Shown piece after piece: positions 12,701 to 24,200 of a stretch of DNA of 64,000 nucleotides; the stretch's first letter is position 1; every line of letters starts with the position of its first letter. The position numbers were made by a program, and so were the translations under genes. The stretch spans positions 992,001 through 1,056,000 of the forward strand of contig OZ017758.1 in the NCBI GenBank assembly GCA_963969365.1, given 5' to 3'. The notes beneath the pieces are model-generated. The model had not been told where the DNA came from. It saw only the letters and a program-made list of their open reading frames with translations, and did no database searches. Source of the stretch: Asterochloris sp. CNOR1 (taxonomy: Eukaryota > Chlorophyta > Trebouxiophyceae > Trebouxiales > Trebouxiaceae).

Positions 12701-15700
12701 CAAGCGGCGTCTGTCCCAAATCCTGTCCAAGTACCAGCACAAGGTGGAAGAGCACACTGCCAGCGAGAGGGGGGCCGATGCGCTGCCCTCCTTCCATCCA
12801 GCAGGGGACGCTGTCAACGAGGCCTTCTTGCGCGAGCAGGAACGCTTCACCTCGCGCATCAGCCTCCTGGCCAGCGACTGTGGCATCACTGAGGAGGAAT
12901 GGTTTCAGGTGGGGTTGCTATTGCTATCTTGGCGTGTGAGGGCGCTAGCAGGTTGCATCACAAGGGGCTGGATCTTGTGTGCTGTCCAGGGATGTGCTGT
13001 TCTAGGTTGCGGTCAACGATTTTGTGGAGCCCCAGTGCTCTACCCTGCGCATCAGCCTGCTGGCCAACGACTGTGGCTTACTGAAGGAGGCTTTGCTTCA
13101 TGCGGGGCATCTAGTGCTATTTTGGCTGGTGAAGGGACAAACAGGGTGCACAAGGCTGCATCGTGTGGTGCGCTGGGAATGCAGTCAACTTTGCTCCTTG
13201 AGCAGGAGCGCATGTTTGACAAGGTGACATAGCTGAGAGGGACTGCTTCCGTGTTGAGCATTGGGGCATTTGCTGGGGTTGTGTTGAACTTGTTGGGTGA
13301 AGGCAAGTGTCATCGCGCAGGCAAGCATCCTTCTGTGGGAAGGGCTGCAGCTGCAGAGAGGCAGGCTGGAAGTGAGCGGCCAGCCGGCGAACTGCTGTGG
13401 CATCAGTGAGGAGGACCAGGTGGCAATGTGGGGTCGCTCCGGGAGGGGGGGGGGGAAGGGGGGGGGGGGGGGGCAGCCACACCCATTGTGCTGGTTACCA
13501 CTGTGCAGGGGGACCCCGAGTATGAGTCCTGCCTGACAGACCTGCGCGACAAGTTTAAGCACGCCCTGCGGCCCCGCAAGCAAGCGGCCGCTCTGGACAA
13601 CCACCTGCGCAATGAGCTCACGGTGCCCACCTGGTCCAATGCCGTACTTGCCAAGGTGCGCAGCATGACAGGGTCAGTCAGGTTCCCACTGTGTAGCATG
13701 TTGGCGGGCTGTTTCGCTGAGGTGCCTTTCCCAGCTGCAATTGCGATGTTTGCTGGGCCAAGGTCAGCTTGCAGAGTCTCTGATGCCGTCTGCTGGGTGC
13801 ACCAACCGCTTGTGCACTTGCCAGGGGCTGTCCTCTTCGCGCAGTACTGGGACTGACCAAACTCTGTATGCCTTGCCAGTGAACAGTGCACCTCATCAGC
13901 AGTCAACTGTTGTCATGGTCCAGGCTGTGCTTGCCAATGTGCACAGCCATCTGGGGTGCTCTCAGCAACTGAGTGCAGCAGTGTCAGGATACGGCACCTG
14001 TGCATGCTGTCTGTCTCTGCTGCCTTTTGCGCCGAGAGCAGAGGGTCACAGTTGCTAGAGGGCCTGTGCTTCGATGACTGGACTGCTGCCTGACTGATCC
14101 TGCCACTTTGCCAGAACTTCTTTTGCCTGCAGCTTGGCGCCATGATGCTTCAAGTCCTCATCCGCACCGCCATGGTAGAGGTGCCTGCCAAAGATGACTT
14201 TAATAGGTGGGCTGCCACGGAAGCCTCCCTTTGGACATCTGCTGATTGCTCCATGACACAGCCCTGCATATACCCTCTTCATCACCATCAGATGAGCTGC
14301 CAGCACCCTGTTCCTCGGCCTTTACCCATGTCTCATATGCAGCCTGCATGAAGCGCTGCGGCAGCTGCTGTGCCAAGCATTAGAATGGCCCTGTCCTCAG
14401 CACTGTGCGGTGTGAGTGGCACCTGCAGCCTGCGCCCCCTCATCTGGGGTGCAATGCCTGGGCCTCATGCTGACAGCCCCTGCTGTGACGCTCGGCCCTC
14501 CTGCTGCAGGACTATCCCTGGCCGCACCCTCGAGCAGCCTGCCTTTGAGCATGCCATTCTGCGCGGCCTGGACAAGCATGGCCATGCGGGCGACAAGAAG
14601 ACCTCCAAGGGGTGGTGGAAGCGCTATGGCGTGGTCACCATGCATGACGCTGTGGTGGCCCGCCTGCGCAATAATAATTTTGAGGTGGGCTCCCTGCCTT
14701 TTGCTGTTGAACATCCTCTCTCCGGCGCTTTGTCCTCTGAGAATCCTTGCGGCATAGTGTGCCTGCCACTGCACAACTAACGGCGCCTGCTAGACAGGCG
14801 AGTGTGGCATTGGTGCAGCTCGCCCAGGTTCTCCGGTCAGCATTCACGATGCTGTGCTGGCCTGCCGGCGCAACAACAAGTTGCATGTAGATCTTCCAGC
14901 CAGATCTGTGTGGGGAGACTTGCCTGCAGGGCATGCTTGCTGTCATGTAGCACCAATATGCTAACTGCAGAAGTCGACATATAGGGCACAGCCTGGCTGG
15001 CAGCACATCACCCCACCTGTGTAGCTGTCAGCTGGCCATGCTTCGTTTGTGCTTAGGCAGCAGCAGCATGCCGAATGCATGGTGATGCGCAGGAGTAGGA
15101 AGCAGAAACATGCTTGAGCACAATGCTTGCGCCAATTGATGGTGCAAGAATGCTTGCTGCTGGCCCACTCTGCTACTACAGCAGCCTGGGAGCCTCTTTC
15201 CCAAGTACTTGCTGCAGCCCCAGGACATTTGCCCATCTTGCTGCTGCAGTGGCATGACGGCTTCCTGCCCAAGTATATGCCCATGATCATTCCTCCCATT
15301 CCATGGTCAGGCGTCTACCAGGGGGGCTACCTCACACACAGCACCTGCATCATGCGCGCACGTGGCAGCCACAGGCAGATCGATCTGCTCAAGGAGGCCG
15401 ACCGCACCGGGCAGCTGAACAGGGTGAGTGCCTGCTGCTGTGAGGCTCATCTGCTGTGTGGTCTGAAGCTGAGCCACATGGCTGCCAACACATGTTTACA
15501 TCCGCCTAATGAGCTGCTACCTGTGTGGCCTGATCGCTTGGTAGACAGGGCCTCTATACGTACGAAGGTGCGGCGAGGTGCTTGCTCACTGTGGCTTGAT
15601 CAGGGTTGTTCTGCATGATACACAGGGGGCTCCTGAGACGGCAGCCCGACCCTGGCCCCCATGACCAGCCTCAAAGAGAAGATTTTGCTGAAGCCTGCTC

Positions 15701-18700
15701 AGTCCCTTGGGGATGATCGTCTTCAGTGTCATCAAGATATTCCTCTGCAGCTTCTTTGAGGCAACGAGTGCCCTGGGAGGGAGAGACTGCTACAGGGAAT
15801 CTCGACTTGGCATGCGCTACTGTCTGTGCTCTCTGAGCAATCCCTAGCATAGGAGATGCTATCTCCTGGAGGGTGAAAGGGGGCTGTCTGGAAAAGGTGA
15901 CAGGACTTGTGCCTCACGTACCTCCTCGCCAGCCCTGTCGCTTAGCAGCCAGGTGATCGCAGGCTGTGAATGGTACATGAAGCGAATTGAAAAGGGCACG
16001 AGGCATGGTTCAGCTGTACGTGAAGCTCATGTCAGCGCTCTCCCACTGCAGGTCTATGAGGCGCTGAATGCCCTGGGGGAGACTGCCTGGAGCATCAATG
16101 ATGACGTGCTGGAGGCAGTGGAGTATGCATATCAAGTTGAGGGGGGCGGCATGGCAGGCCTGCCCCTGCACTCCAGCAAGGGGGAGCCTGCCCTGGTGCC
16201 TGAGCGCCCCCCTCTCCGATACAGGACAGAGGCCAAGCATGGGCGCATGATAGCTGCAGTGAGCTGGAGCAAGCCTGCAGCCTGTGCCTAAAGGGCAGCT
16301 GGGCTGGCCTGTCGCGCATGCTGGCGCATAGATTGAGGCTGATGGTCTTTTGTCCTCTGAGCAAGCTCTGGGCATGTTGGACTTGCCGTGTGGGAGGTAC
16401 TGGCTGCCTACGGTCCACCCTGCACACGAGGTACCCCACAGTGGGCCTTGACCCTTGCAGAACCGCTTGCTTGATCCGTGGCTGTGCAGGTGCTGCCGCC
16501 ATCTGGCCCTGAGCTCCAGAGCTGGAAGCATCAGGCCGCTGCTGCCCGCAAGCTGTGCAGAGAGATGCACTCTCTCAGATGCGACATGAACTACAAACTT
16601 GCGGTGAGGCTCCTGCATTAATGCTTCCCAATCTAAGACTGCACACTCAGCGCAGGGCTTGCATTGTGACCATGACGCCTGCGCCCTGCTGTGCTGCTGG
16701 CGGCCCGGGGCCTGCAGTGTGGCCTTGAGAGTTGCATCTGGACAGCTGGACACAGAGATCTGTCGAGCCAAGCAAGCGCTCCACTCACAAAGGCGGAATG
16801 CTGCATGTGACTGCCCTGTGTGCGCTCCATCTGGTTTCGCAGGACTGATCACTGGCATTCACTTGATGCTTATGCTCTTGACCATGCTGCTGGCCTGCGC
16901 AAGTTAAGCGGGGGAGTCCATCTCCATCTGCTTTGCAGCCTGGATGCTGCTATCGTAGGCCGCCTCATCGCCTTGTCCTGCCTCCTGTGGGCTGGTCCCT
17001 GTATTTTATCTCTGCCTCCTTGTTGCGAAGGTGGCCCAGCTTGCAAATGGCGGTCCATCTCTTGTGTGCCTGCTGGTGCTTGGAAAGGCGCGGCCTCCTT
17101 CCAACCGACTTCATTGCCTGTGCAGTTTGTCTGGGTTCATTCCATTGCATTCAGGCAACCTTTTGTCTGTGCAGGTCGCTCAGGCCTTCCGCAAGGAGGA
17201 CTCTATGTACTTCCCTCACAACCTGGACTTCCGGGGGCGAGCCTACCCCATGCACCCCCACCTGAATCACCTGGGGGGGGACGTCAACCGGGGGCTGCTT
17301 CAGTTTGCGGATGCCAAGCCCCTGGGCCCCTCTGGCCTCAAGTGGCTGAAAGTCAGCGTGAGTGCGGCCTCGCACCGCGTGTCTGTGGTGCTCCTGCTTG
17401 TGCTGCAGGAGTGCACCAGCAGGCAGAGGGCACCTGGGGAGTCAGCACGCAGCCATACTTGTGAAGTCTCAGCATTCACATGTGAAGCAGCCTGGGTGAC
17501 TCCTCACTGTCACAGCTCTCCTGGCTCTGTTCCTCTCTGTATCATCCCCCTGCTACATGTTGCACTCTGCTGTGTGGTTTGCAGGTGGCCAATTTGTTTG
17601 GCAGGGGCGCTGACAAGCTGGCCTTCTCAGGGGAGAATGGGCGGGAACAATTTGCTGATGACCACCTCGGGCAGATCATGGACTCAGCTGATGATCCCTT
17701 TGGTGGGGAGAGGTGAGGCTAGAATGCCTGTCATTGTTGTGCGGCTGCACTTGCTGGGTGCTCGTGGGGCTGCCAGAGCGTGCCGTTCCCATACAAAGCT
17801 GCTGACACATATGTGAGCCCTTTTCTGAGATGCTGCAGGCGCCAGTGCCCCACTCATGCCCCTCTTGCGTGCATGGGAAGGCTTCAGGGAGAGTCCTGTT
17901 GTCAAGTGCTGGCTGTGTGCAAGGACCACTGCACCGTCCATCCACCTGCCACCTCAACTCATATGCCAATGTTTTATGCAGGTGGTGGCGTCAGGGACAG
18001 TTCCCCTGGCAGCTGCTGGCAGTCTGCAAGTGATGGTGGTCCGCCTCATTGTACAGGTTGTGACAACGCAGCGTCACTGTCAGTACCTGCAGACTTCCAG
18101 CTTTCACTCAGCCTGCCATCCCCCTGCGTGCCTGATGTGGCTGCAGGCAGAGTCCTCCTGACAGCTGCTGGCGCTTTACTGACATGCTACTGCTCCATGC
18201 ACGTGGTGGCCACAGGGAGAGTCCCCTTGGCAGCTGCTTGGCAGACTGCATGGCCTCTTGCAAGGCGTCGGCCATTAAATTCTGGGTGCAGGTTGTGCCC
18301 AGGCAATGTTTGTTGAATACGCCGACCTGCAACCTCCCCGCTGATTCTGCCATCCCCGTGCGCGCAGGTGGTGGCTGCAGGGGGACTCCCCCTGGCAGCT
18401 GCTGGCAGTGTGCAAGGACCTGCGCAAAGCCCTGGCCTGCGCCTGCCCTGAGGCCTACCTCTCCCGCCTACCCGTCCACCAGGATGGCAGCTGCAACGGC
18501 CTGCAGCACTATGCTGCGCTGTCCCGGGACGAGAGCGGGGGGCGGGCTGTCAACCTGGCGCCTGTCGACCGCCCTCAGGTGGGCTGACCAGCCATGGTGC
18601 ACACAGGGGCAAGCAGCCGCCTCCGACTACACGAGGGACGTGCTCGTGCTGTCAAGTTGTCGTCTGTCTCAAACACAGCTCCAAGCGCGCTGTGGGGTTG

Positions 18701-20950
18701 CGTCGGTACAGCTGGCTGCCCAGCTGCCAGTCAAGTGTGCAGGAGCCAGTGGTGGTGCAGTGACTGCTGAGGGCCTGAGTCCCCGAGACAATCCTCAGGT
18801 TGAGCACCTTTGCCCATTGTTTGTGTCCCAATGGTGGCTGATGTTGCCCACCTGCAGGATGTTTATACGGCCATTGCAATCCGCGTGAGGCAGAAGATGC
18901 AGGAGGATGCTGACAATGGGCATCCCTTGGCAGCGCGCCTCGTTGACGCTGTTGATCGCAAGCTGGTCAAACAGGTAGGCCACCAAGTGCTCTTGTGCCC
19001 TGTGCTGCGCATGCACAGTCTGTAGTGCTTATGCCATGTCCTCTGCCTGCCTGAGCTGTGGCCGCTGGGGTAGCAGGAGATGCCTGCTGCAGTCAGACCA
19101 ATGCGTCCCTTGGCTGCCAAGCACAGATAGCGGTCAACACTGTCTGGCAGGCTGGCCCAGGTCAGAAAGTGCTGGACTCTGAGCCGGCCTTGCCTCTTGA
19201 CTGCGCAATCTAAGAAACACAGCAAGTTTTGCTTGGTTTGTAGGCCACGGTGAAGAATGCTGCACAGCTTGCGTCTTTGTGACGCTTGTCTGGCAGGCTG
19301 TTCAGGTGCAGATCATGAGGCTGCATATCTCAGGATACATCTCTCTGCCCAGCTCTTCAAGTTCTTGGGCGCAGCTCCTCAACATTCCTGTCCCGGTCTT
19401 TGCTGCAGACGGTGATGACCAGTGTGTATGGAGTGACCTTCATTGGGGCGCGTGAGCAGATTGCCAGTCGCCTGCGTGAGCGGGGCTTCCCCTGGCAGGA
19501 CTGGGCAGAGCTGTGCAAGCTATCCACCTATGCAGCCCAGGTACACAGATTTCACCTGGCAAAGCCTCTGAGGAGCCTTGCCCCCTGGTTGCGTCAAGTC
19601 TTACATACATGTAATGCCAGCTGCACCCCTCGTGCGCTTGCACTCAAGCCATCCCTCATTGGCATGGCGCATAGTGGGGCACCAGCGCGCTGTCAACATG
19701 CAGGGGCCTGACTGATTGACACGCACGTGGGAGGTGCTACTGCTTCTGCTGCCCCACCCGCTGAACCTTGTTCATGCCCTGGGACTGTGAATCTGGCAAG
19801 CCTCCACCAGGTCAGTCCCCTGACTCATGGGCTGCTCACTGAGTGAGCACGACATTGCTGTGTGCAGGTGACCCTGGCAGGCCTCCACGAGACCTTTTCA
19901 GACGCCAAGGACATCATGAAGTGGCTGGGCACCTGTGCTAAATTGATTGCCTCCCACAACGAGGCAGTGCAGTGGAGCACCCCCCTGGGACTGCCAGTGG
20001 TGCAACCCTACCGCCAGGTGGTGAGTAAAGGGGGTGATGCTGGGCCTTGGGTATTGAAAGTGCACGGGAGCAGGGGCTGGCTACTTTGGGGACAGGGACA
20101 ATTGGCAGATGTAGGCCCAGGGTCACTGATGCAGAGGTGTGTCTCTGGTGGTTTGATTAGACCAGCCACAGGCTTGGGCAGCTCTTGCCACATGGTGGAT
20201 GGGGCCCTGCTGCCTGTTCACCAGGGGGTTGGGGGGACCTGCCTGCAACCACCAGCACCTGCTGGCTCCACCTGCACAGCAACCCAAGCTGCCCTCCCTC
20301 TGCAGTCGCGGGCGCTGGTGGCCACTCTGCTGCAGCGGGTGATCCTGGTGACTGCGGACGACTCCCTGCCCATCCTGAAGAGCCGGCAGCGCACCGCCTT
20401 CCCGCCCAACTACATCCACTCCCTTGACTCCTCCCACATGCTGATGACTGCCGTGGCCTGCAAGCGAGCAGGTGGGCACTCCTGTTTGCCTGTGTGCTTT
20501 GGGGGTGGGGGTCATGGGGTGCCTGCTGAGGTGGCCAGGTGACTGGCTCCCATGAGACTGCAACCCTGCCTGCCTGTGCCTTCACACCAGGACTGTGCTT
20601 GCCTCTTGCCCTCGATGTGGAGCAAGCAGGGTTGACATCAACTGCAGAAGCAGCAAACCTGTTGTGCAGCTGTGCAATGCTGAAGCAGGCCCCACTTGCC
20701 TGCAGGCCTTGACTTTGCGGGCGTGCATGATTCCTTTTGGAGCCATGCTGGCAGTGTAGACACCATGAACAGCATACTGCGGGAGAAATTTCTGGAGCTC
20801 CACTCCCAGCCTCTCCTGGAGAATTTGATGGAAGATTTCCTGACAAACCCTGCATATCACAAGATTAAAGCAGAGGACTATCCTGAGATGCCTCGCCAGG
20901 GCCGGCTCAATCTGGACCAAGTCAGAGATGCCCGCTACTTCTTCTCATAG
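9722..20950 (+). CDS. RPOT: Phage-type (T7-like) organellar DNA-directed RNA polymerase
   Basis: Exon 1 (9722-10004) encodes a basic, Ser/Arg-rich leader ([18 protein letters not shown]...WRSFSAQP) fitting a mitochondrial transit peptide. Confident exons follow at 10078-10244, 10495-10692, 11052-11153, 12043-12156, 12675-12908, 13509-13655, 14115-14206, 14510-14684, 15250-15423, 16052-16258, 16490-16603, 17175-17357, 17585-17712, 18368-18578, 18858-18974, 19409-19540, 19868-20020, 20306-20471 and 20706-20950, all in phase. Family motifs: [20 protein letters not shown]; motif [16 protein letters not shown]-like ([19 protein letters not shown]) with the catalytic Asp; motif [18 protein letters not shown] with the Lys/Tyr; motif [13 protein letters not shown] with the second catalytic Asp. 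It transcribes organelle genes, most likely mitochondrial. The stretch 11154-12042 is unresolved: likely small exons are 11559-11585 and one ending at 11867 ([19 protein letters not shown]). Confidence 0.95.
12830..13425 (+). repeat. Three copies of an RPOT exon end, two decayed in the following intron
   Basis: The end of exon 12675-12908 (cgcatcagcctcctggccag...gactgtggcatcactgagg) recurs at about 13047-13090 (cgcatcagcctgctggccaacgactgtggctt) and in shorter form at about 13378-13425 (ggccagccggcgaactgctgtggcatcagtgagg). The intronic copies shift frame and meet stops, so they look like by-products of tandem duplication, not alternative exons. Confidence 0.8.
13441..13473 (+). repeat. Poly-G tract with one AA and one A interruption
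   Basis: A nearly pure guanine run of 33 bases lies in the intron before RPOT exon 13509-13655. Such a run could form a G-quadruplex in the RNA and is prone to length variation and sequencing error. Confidence 0.9.
17826..18420 (+). repeat. Four decayed copies of an RPOT exon start upstream of the real exon
   Basis: The exon edge at 18368 (caggtggtggctgcaggggg...cctggcagctgctggcagtgtgcaagg) is echoed in the preceding intron at about 17838-17930, 17979-18032, 18136-18175 and 18202-18260. The copy at 17979 keeps 'gcaggtggtggcgtcaggga' and 'cctggcagctgctggcagtc', including the acceptor AG. The spacing is irregular, roughly 65-160 bases. Confidence 0.85.
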
Positions 20951-21265
20951 AGTCACCTGGCAAGGAGAATATACGTCTCCTTGAGCTTGTATTGACTTGC
21001 TGTGATTGGCGGACCCCTATGTGCCTGCTGTTGGCAGGGTAGACTTGCTATTGTCAGGTTCAATTTGTTGACAGCCCACGCTGATTCATTTTATTGCTTT
21101 CATTCCAGGACTGCAGGTGTCCCCTGACTTTGAGCATGCACTTTGCAAGTTCATGCTGTCTGCTGCATGCTATCTATCAAAATGAATTGACTGAGTATTG
21201 CAATGACATGATGAAATATGCTGACAAAGACCGTGCGTTTGAGGGGATGCAGCAGTCTGGCATCA
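20951..21265. other. Convergent gap between RPOT and DPH2
   Basis: The two genes end towards each other here, so these 315 bases hold both 3' ends. I see no further gene and no convincing terminator or poly-A signal. Confidence 0.5.
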
Positions 21266-24200
21266 TCAGGATGTGGCATTGTTCTCATCTTCATGTTTGT
21301 AGTGGGCAGCACGACCTGTCTGTCCTGCAACTGCGCTGATGACGGGCTGTTTAGGCGCGCCGACCATGGGAGCTTCCAAGCCCTTGTAAGTCCGGCGGGC
21401 GATCAAATACTCAGATGCATTGCTGACAGCCACCATCTGGCCCTGACTGCCTACATGGCAGCAGAACAAGCTTTAGCACAGCATACAGCGCTACGGCCAC
21501 AGTGTGCATGGATGCAGCTGCTGCTTGCTTGTGAGATTCATACTTTCGATTGTGACTGGTGGGCTGTACCTGAGGGCTTCCCTGTGCACCCTGAGCCTTT
21601 TTGAGCAGTCTGCATGGTGAGCTCCTTCGAAGGTCATGGCCAGGCTCGCCATGCAGCCAAAGGGCTTGTTCAGCCTGGATATGGATCGCATCTGGGATCA
21701 TGGTTGCCACAGGGCATGGCGATGCTCACCATGCAGCTGCAGGGCACTCTCAGGTCTGACAGCCAGCGCCTCGGAGGCCCCGTCATCTGCACTGTCTGTA
21801 GGCAACCCTGCATGGTACCCGCCATCCAGCAGCGAGAAGCGCGGCTCCTGCGCAGTGCCACCCCGGGTTGCAGGCTGCTGAGCGTTGTCCTGCAGCAGCA
21901 GCAGCAGGAAGGTAGGTCAAGTATCCCTGGCCTGAGCTAGCGCAGCTCCTGGGCTGCATGAGGCTGACTTTCAGCTGTTGCGCTCCGTTGTTATTTGGCT
22001 TGCAAGGCGCTGAGCATTGCCCTGCAGCAGTACCAGGAAGGCAGATCAGACATCTTTGACCTCCGCCAGAGCGGCTCGTGGGCTGTATGCATGACAAGAT
22101 CACGTAACTTCGTCACCTTGACATCACCAGGCTCACCAGCACCGCGGCAAAGTCTAGGTGGTACTCCCCCGTCCACTCTGCCCCGCCAGCAAAGGCCAGG
22201 TGGGCCTCAAAGGGGGTGATGATGGGGGCATAGTACTCCTTGCTGTCCAGGATCATGCCTTGAGGGTCAGCCACCATCACAAACACCTGCGGGGCACCCG
22301 CAGCACACGTGGGGCGGCATGTCAAGGTTCTGAGCCAAGCAGGTGGCTGAAGCTGGAGCAGACCCTGAGAGGCCAGAGGGCTACACCATCACAAACGCAT
22401 GCAGAGGCAGTCAAGCGTGCAGGAGACACAGAACCACATCACGGTGTGGCTATCATCACAGAGGGCAGCGGGTAACCACAGTAAGTCATGCAGGACCAAG
22501 TGTGGCCACAATCACAGATTGCTGCAGGCAAAGCCTGTGTTTCAGTGCGCAAGCCCATGCAGAGTTGCCCTGAGGGCCAGTGTGCCTCTGCGGACAGCCT
22601 CAACACATGGTTTGGGGAGCACCATGCTCTGATGGCTGCGGCAGCCACCCCCTGTCTCTGCAGTGCCTCCCCAACGAGCTGTTCCTCTGATCAAAGCAGA
22701 AGCGCACAGCAGAAGGTCTTTGAAGAAGGCCTCAGCTTGCCTCAATCTCAGGAAAGTTGGCCAGCTTCACAGGGCTGGGCTTGCCCATGAGCAGGGTGTA
22801 TGTCTTCTTGCCGGCCCGCTGCGCCAGCTCCCGCACAGCTGCAATTGCCTGCTGGTAGCCTGCCACCCCCAGCGTCCCCACCAGGATGCCTACAGGGCGG
22901 GGCAGGGGTGTGGGGTTGATGATGAAGAATGTCCAGGATCACTGCCCAGCCGGATGAGCTGCGGCTCAGCACACAGGGCACCTACCAAGTCAGCCTGCTG
23001 TACGCAGATGTTGCTGGCAATAGGCGGCACACTTGAGCTGCAGCGTAGCCTGTGTGGCCCTCACAGGCAGCGACAGCGCACTGAGACTGCAGCAGAGGCC
23101 ATGCAGCATAATGCGCCAGCAGCGCATGTTGCAGTGCAGCACAGTTCAACTGCCAGCAGGTATGCCTGTCCTTCTCGAAACCCCACAGGGGTGCAGCACT
23201 GGCAGAGATGCTGCCATCCACCTTTTCCCGTGGCGTGCTGGATATCGGCTTTCAGGCACTGTGCCATCCAACACGGGCCACTCACCAATGATGCTGGCAT
23301 TCTTGGCTTTCTCGACGAGGTAGTAGCGTTTCCTGAGGGTCTTGCTGACTTCCATTGGAATGCCCTCCTGCCAGCGTTGCTCCTCTGGCTCATACATGGC
23401 CCAGTGGCAACTGCAGCAGCAGGCGAGTCCTCTTTCGAAGCCAGCACCCCGGCATGCAGCATTGCCAGCCACAGGGGTCAAAGGCAATTATGCCTGCCCT
23501 GCAGCATCTCATTAGTCCAAAGGCCTGGCTGCAGGGTCATATGCAGGCTCTGCCTGAGGCAGCAGGCAGGCCGCGCCTTGCCTGTTGAGGGTCATCTGAA
23601 GATGGGCCAGCCCTGCCACCTCATCTGGGCCCACCCAGACCCATGCGCAGTCTGTCTCAGACAGCCCAAGGGGTAGCTGCCAGTGGTACCCTGCCAGGCA
23701 GCCTGCCTTGCCTGCCACAGCCTGCATGTGCTGAGCTGGCTGGTCGGCAGTGACCCCAGGGTCTGAGAGTACCTTCACTGGAGCACTGCCTGCCTCCTGC
23801 AGGCCGACTGCTGACCGCTCAGTGGTGCCTGCTGAGTGTCTCTGCTCTTGAGGGCCTGGCTGCCAAGATGCAGCTGCGTCTCTGGGTGCTGCTGCTGGAG
23901 GCCCCTCTGGCCTGGAGACTGCTGGATGCTGCCCTGCCTTAACAGCATTGCTGGGCTGCTCAGCGTGGCTGGAGGCAGGTATGACTGTCACATAAGGCGG
24001 CCCTGCCTCAGGCAGCTGGTCCTGCCTGCAGCAGCCAGAAGCAGCAGGAGACCCTGCCTGGGGCATGGCAGGCTGCTGGTGGCCAGCACCCAGCGCAGCG
24101 GTGCAGCTCGTACAGGGTGGTGCACCACCTGGGGTTTGCTTCGGCGCTGTGTCTGGAGTCGGAGTAAGACTTCGAGCTTGGATGTTGCTGAACACGGTAG

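Noticed and set aside
17826-18260. Repeat array read as a possible CRISPR or satellite
   Set aside because: Units are diverged, unevenly spaced and match the adjacent exon edge; the gene is eukaryotic.
19030-19210. Minus-strand frame [20 protein letters not shown] in an RPOT intron
   Set aside because: Suggestive text but no family match, and it is within an intron with no supporting splice or start signals.
22663-23676. Plus-strand open frame of 337 codons
   Set aside because: Antisense to three DPH2 exons whose minus-strand product is clearly conserved.
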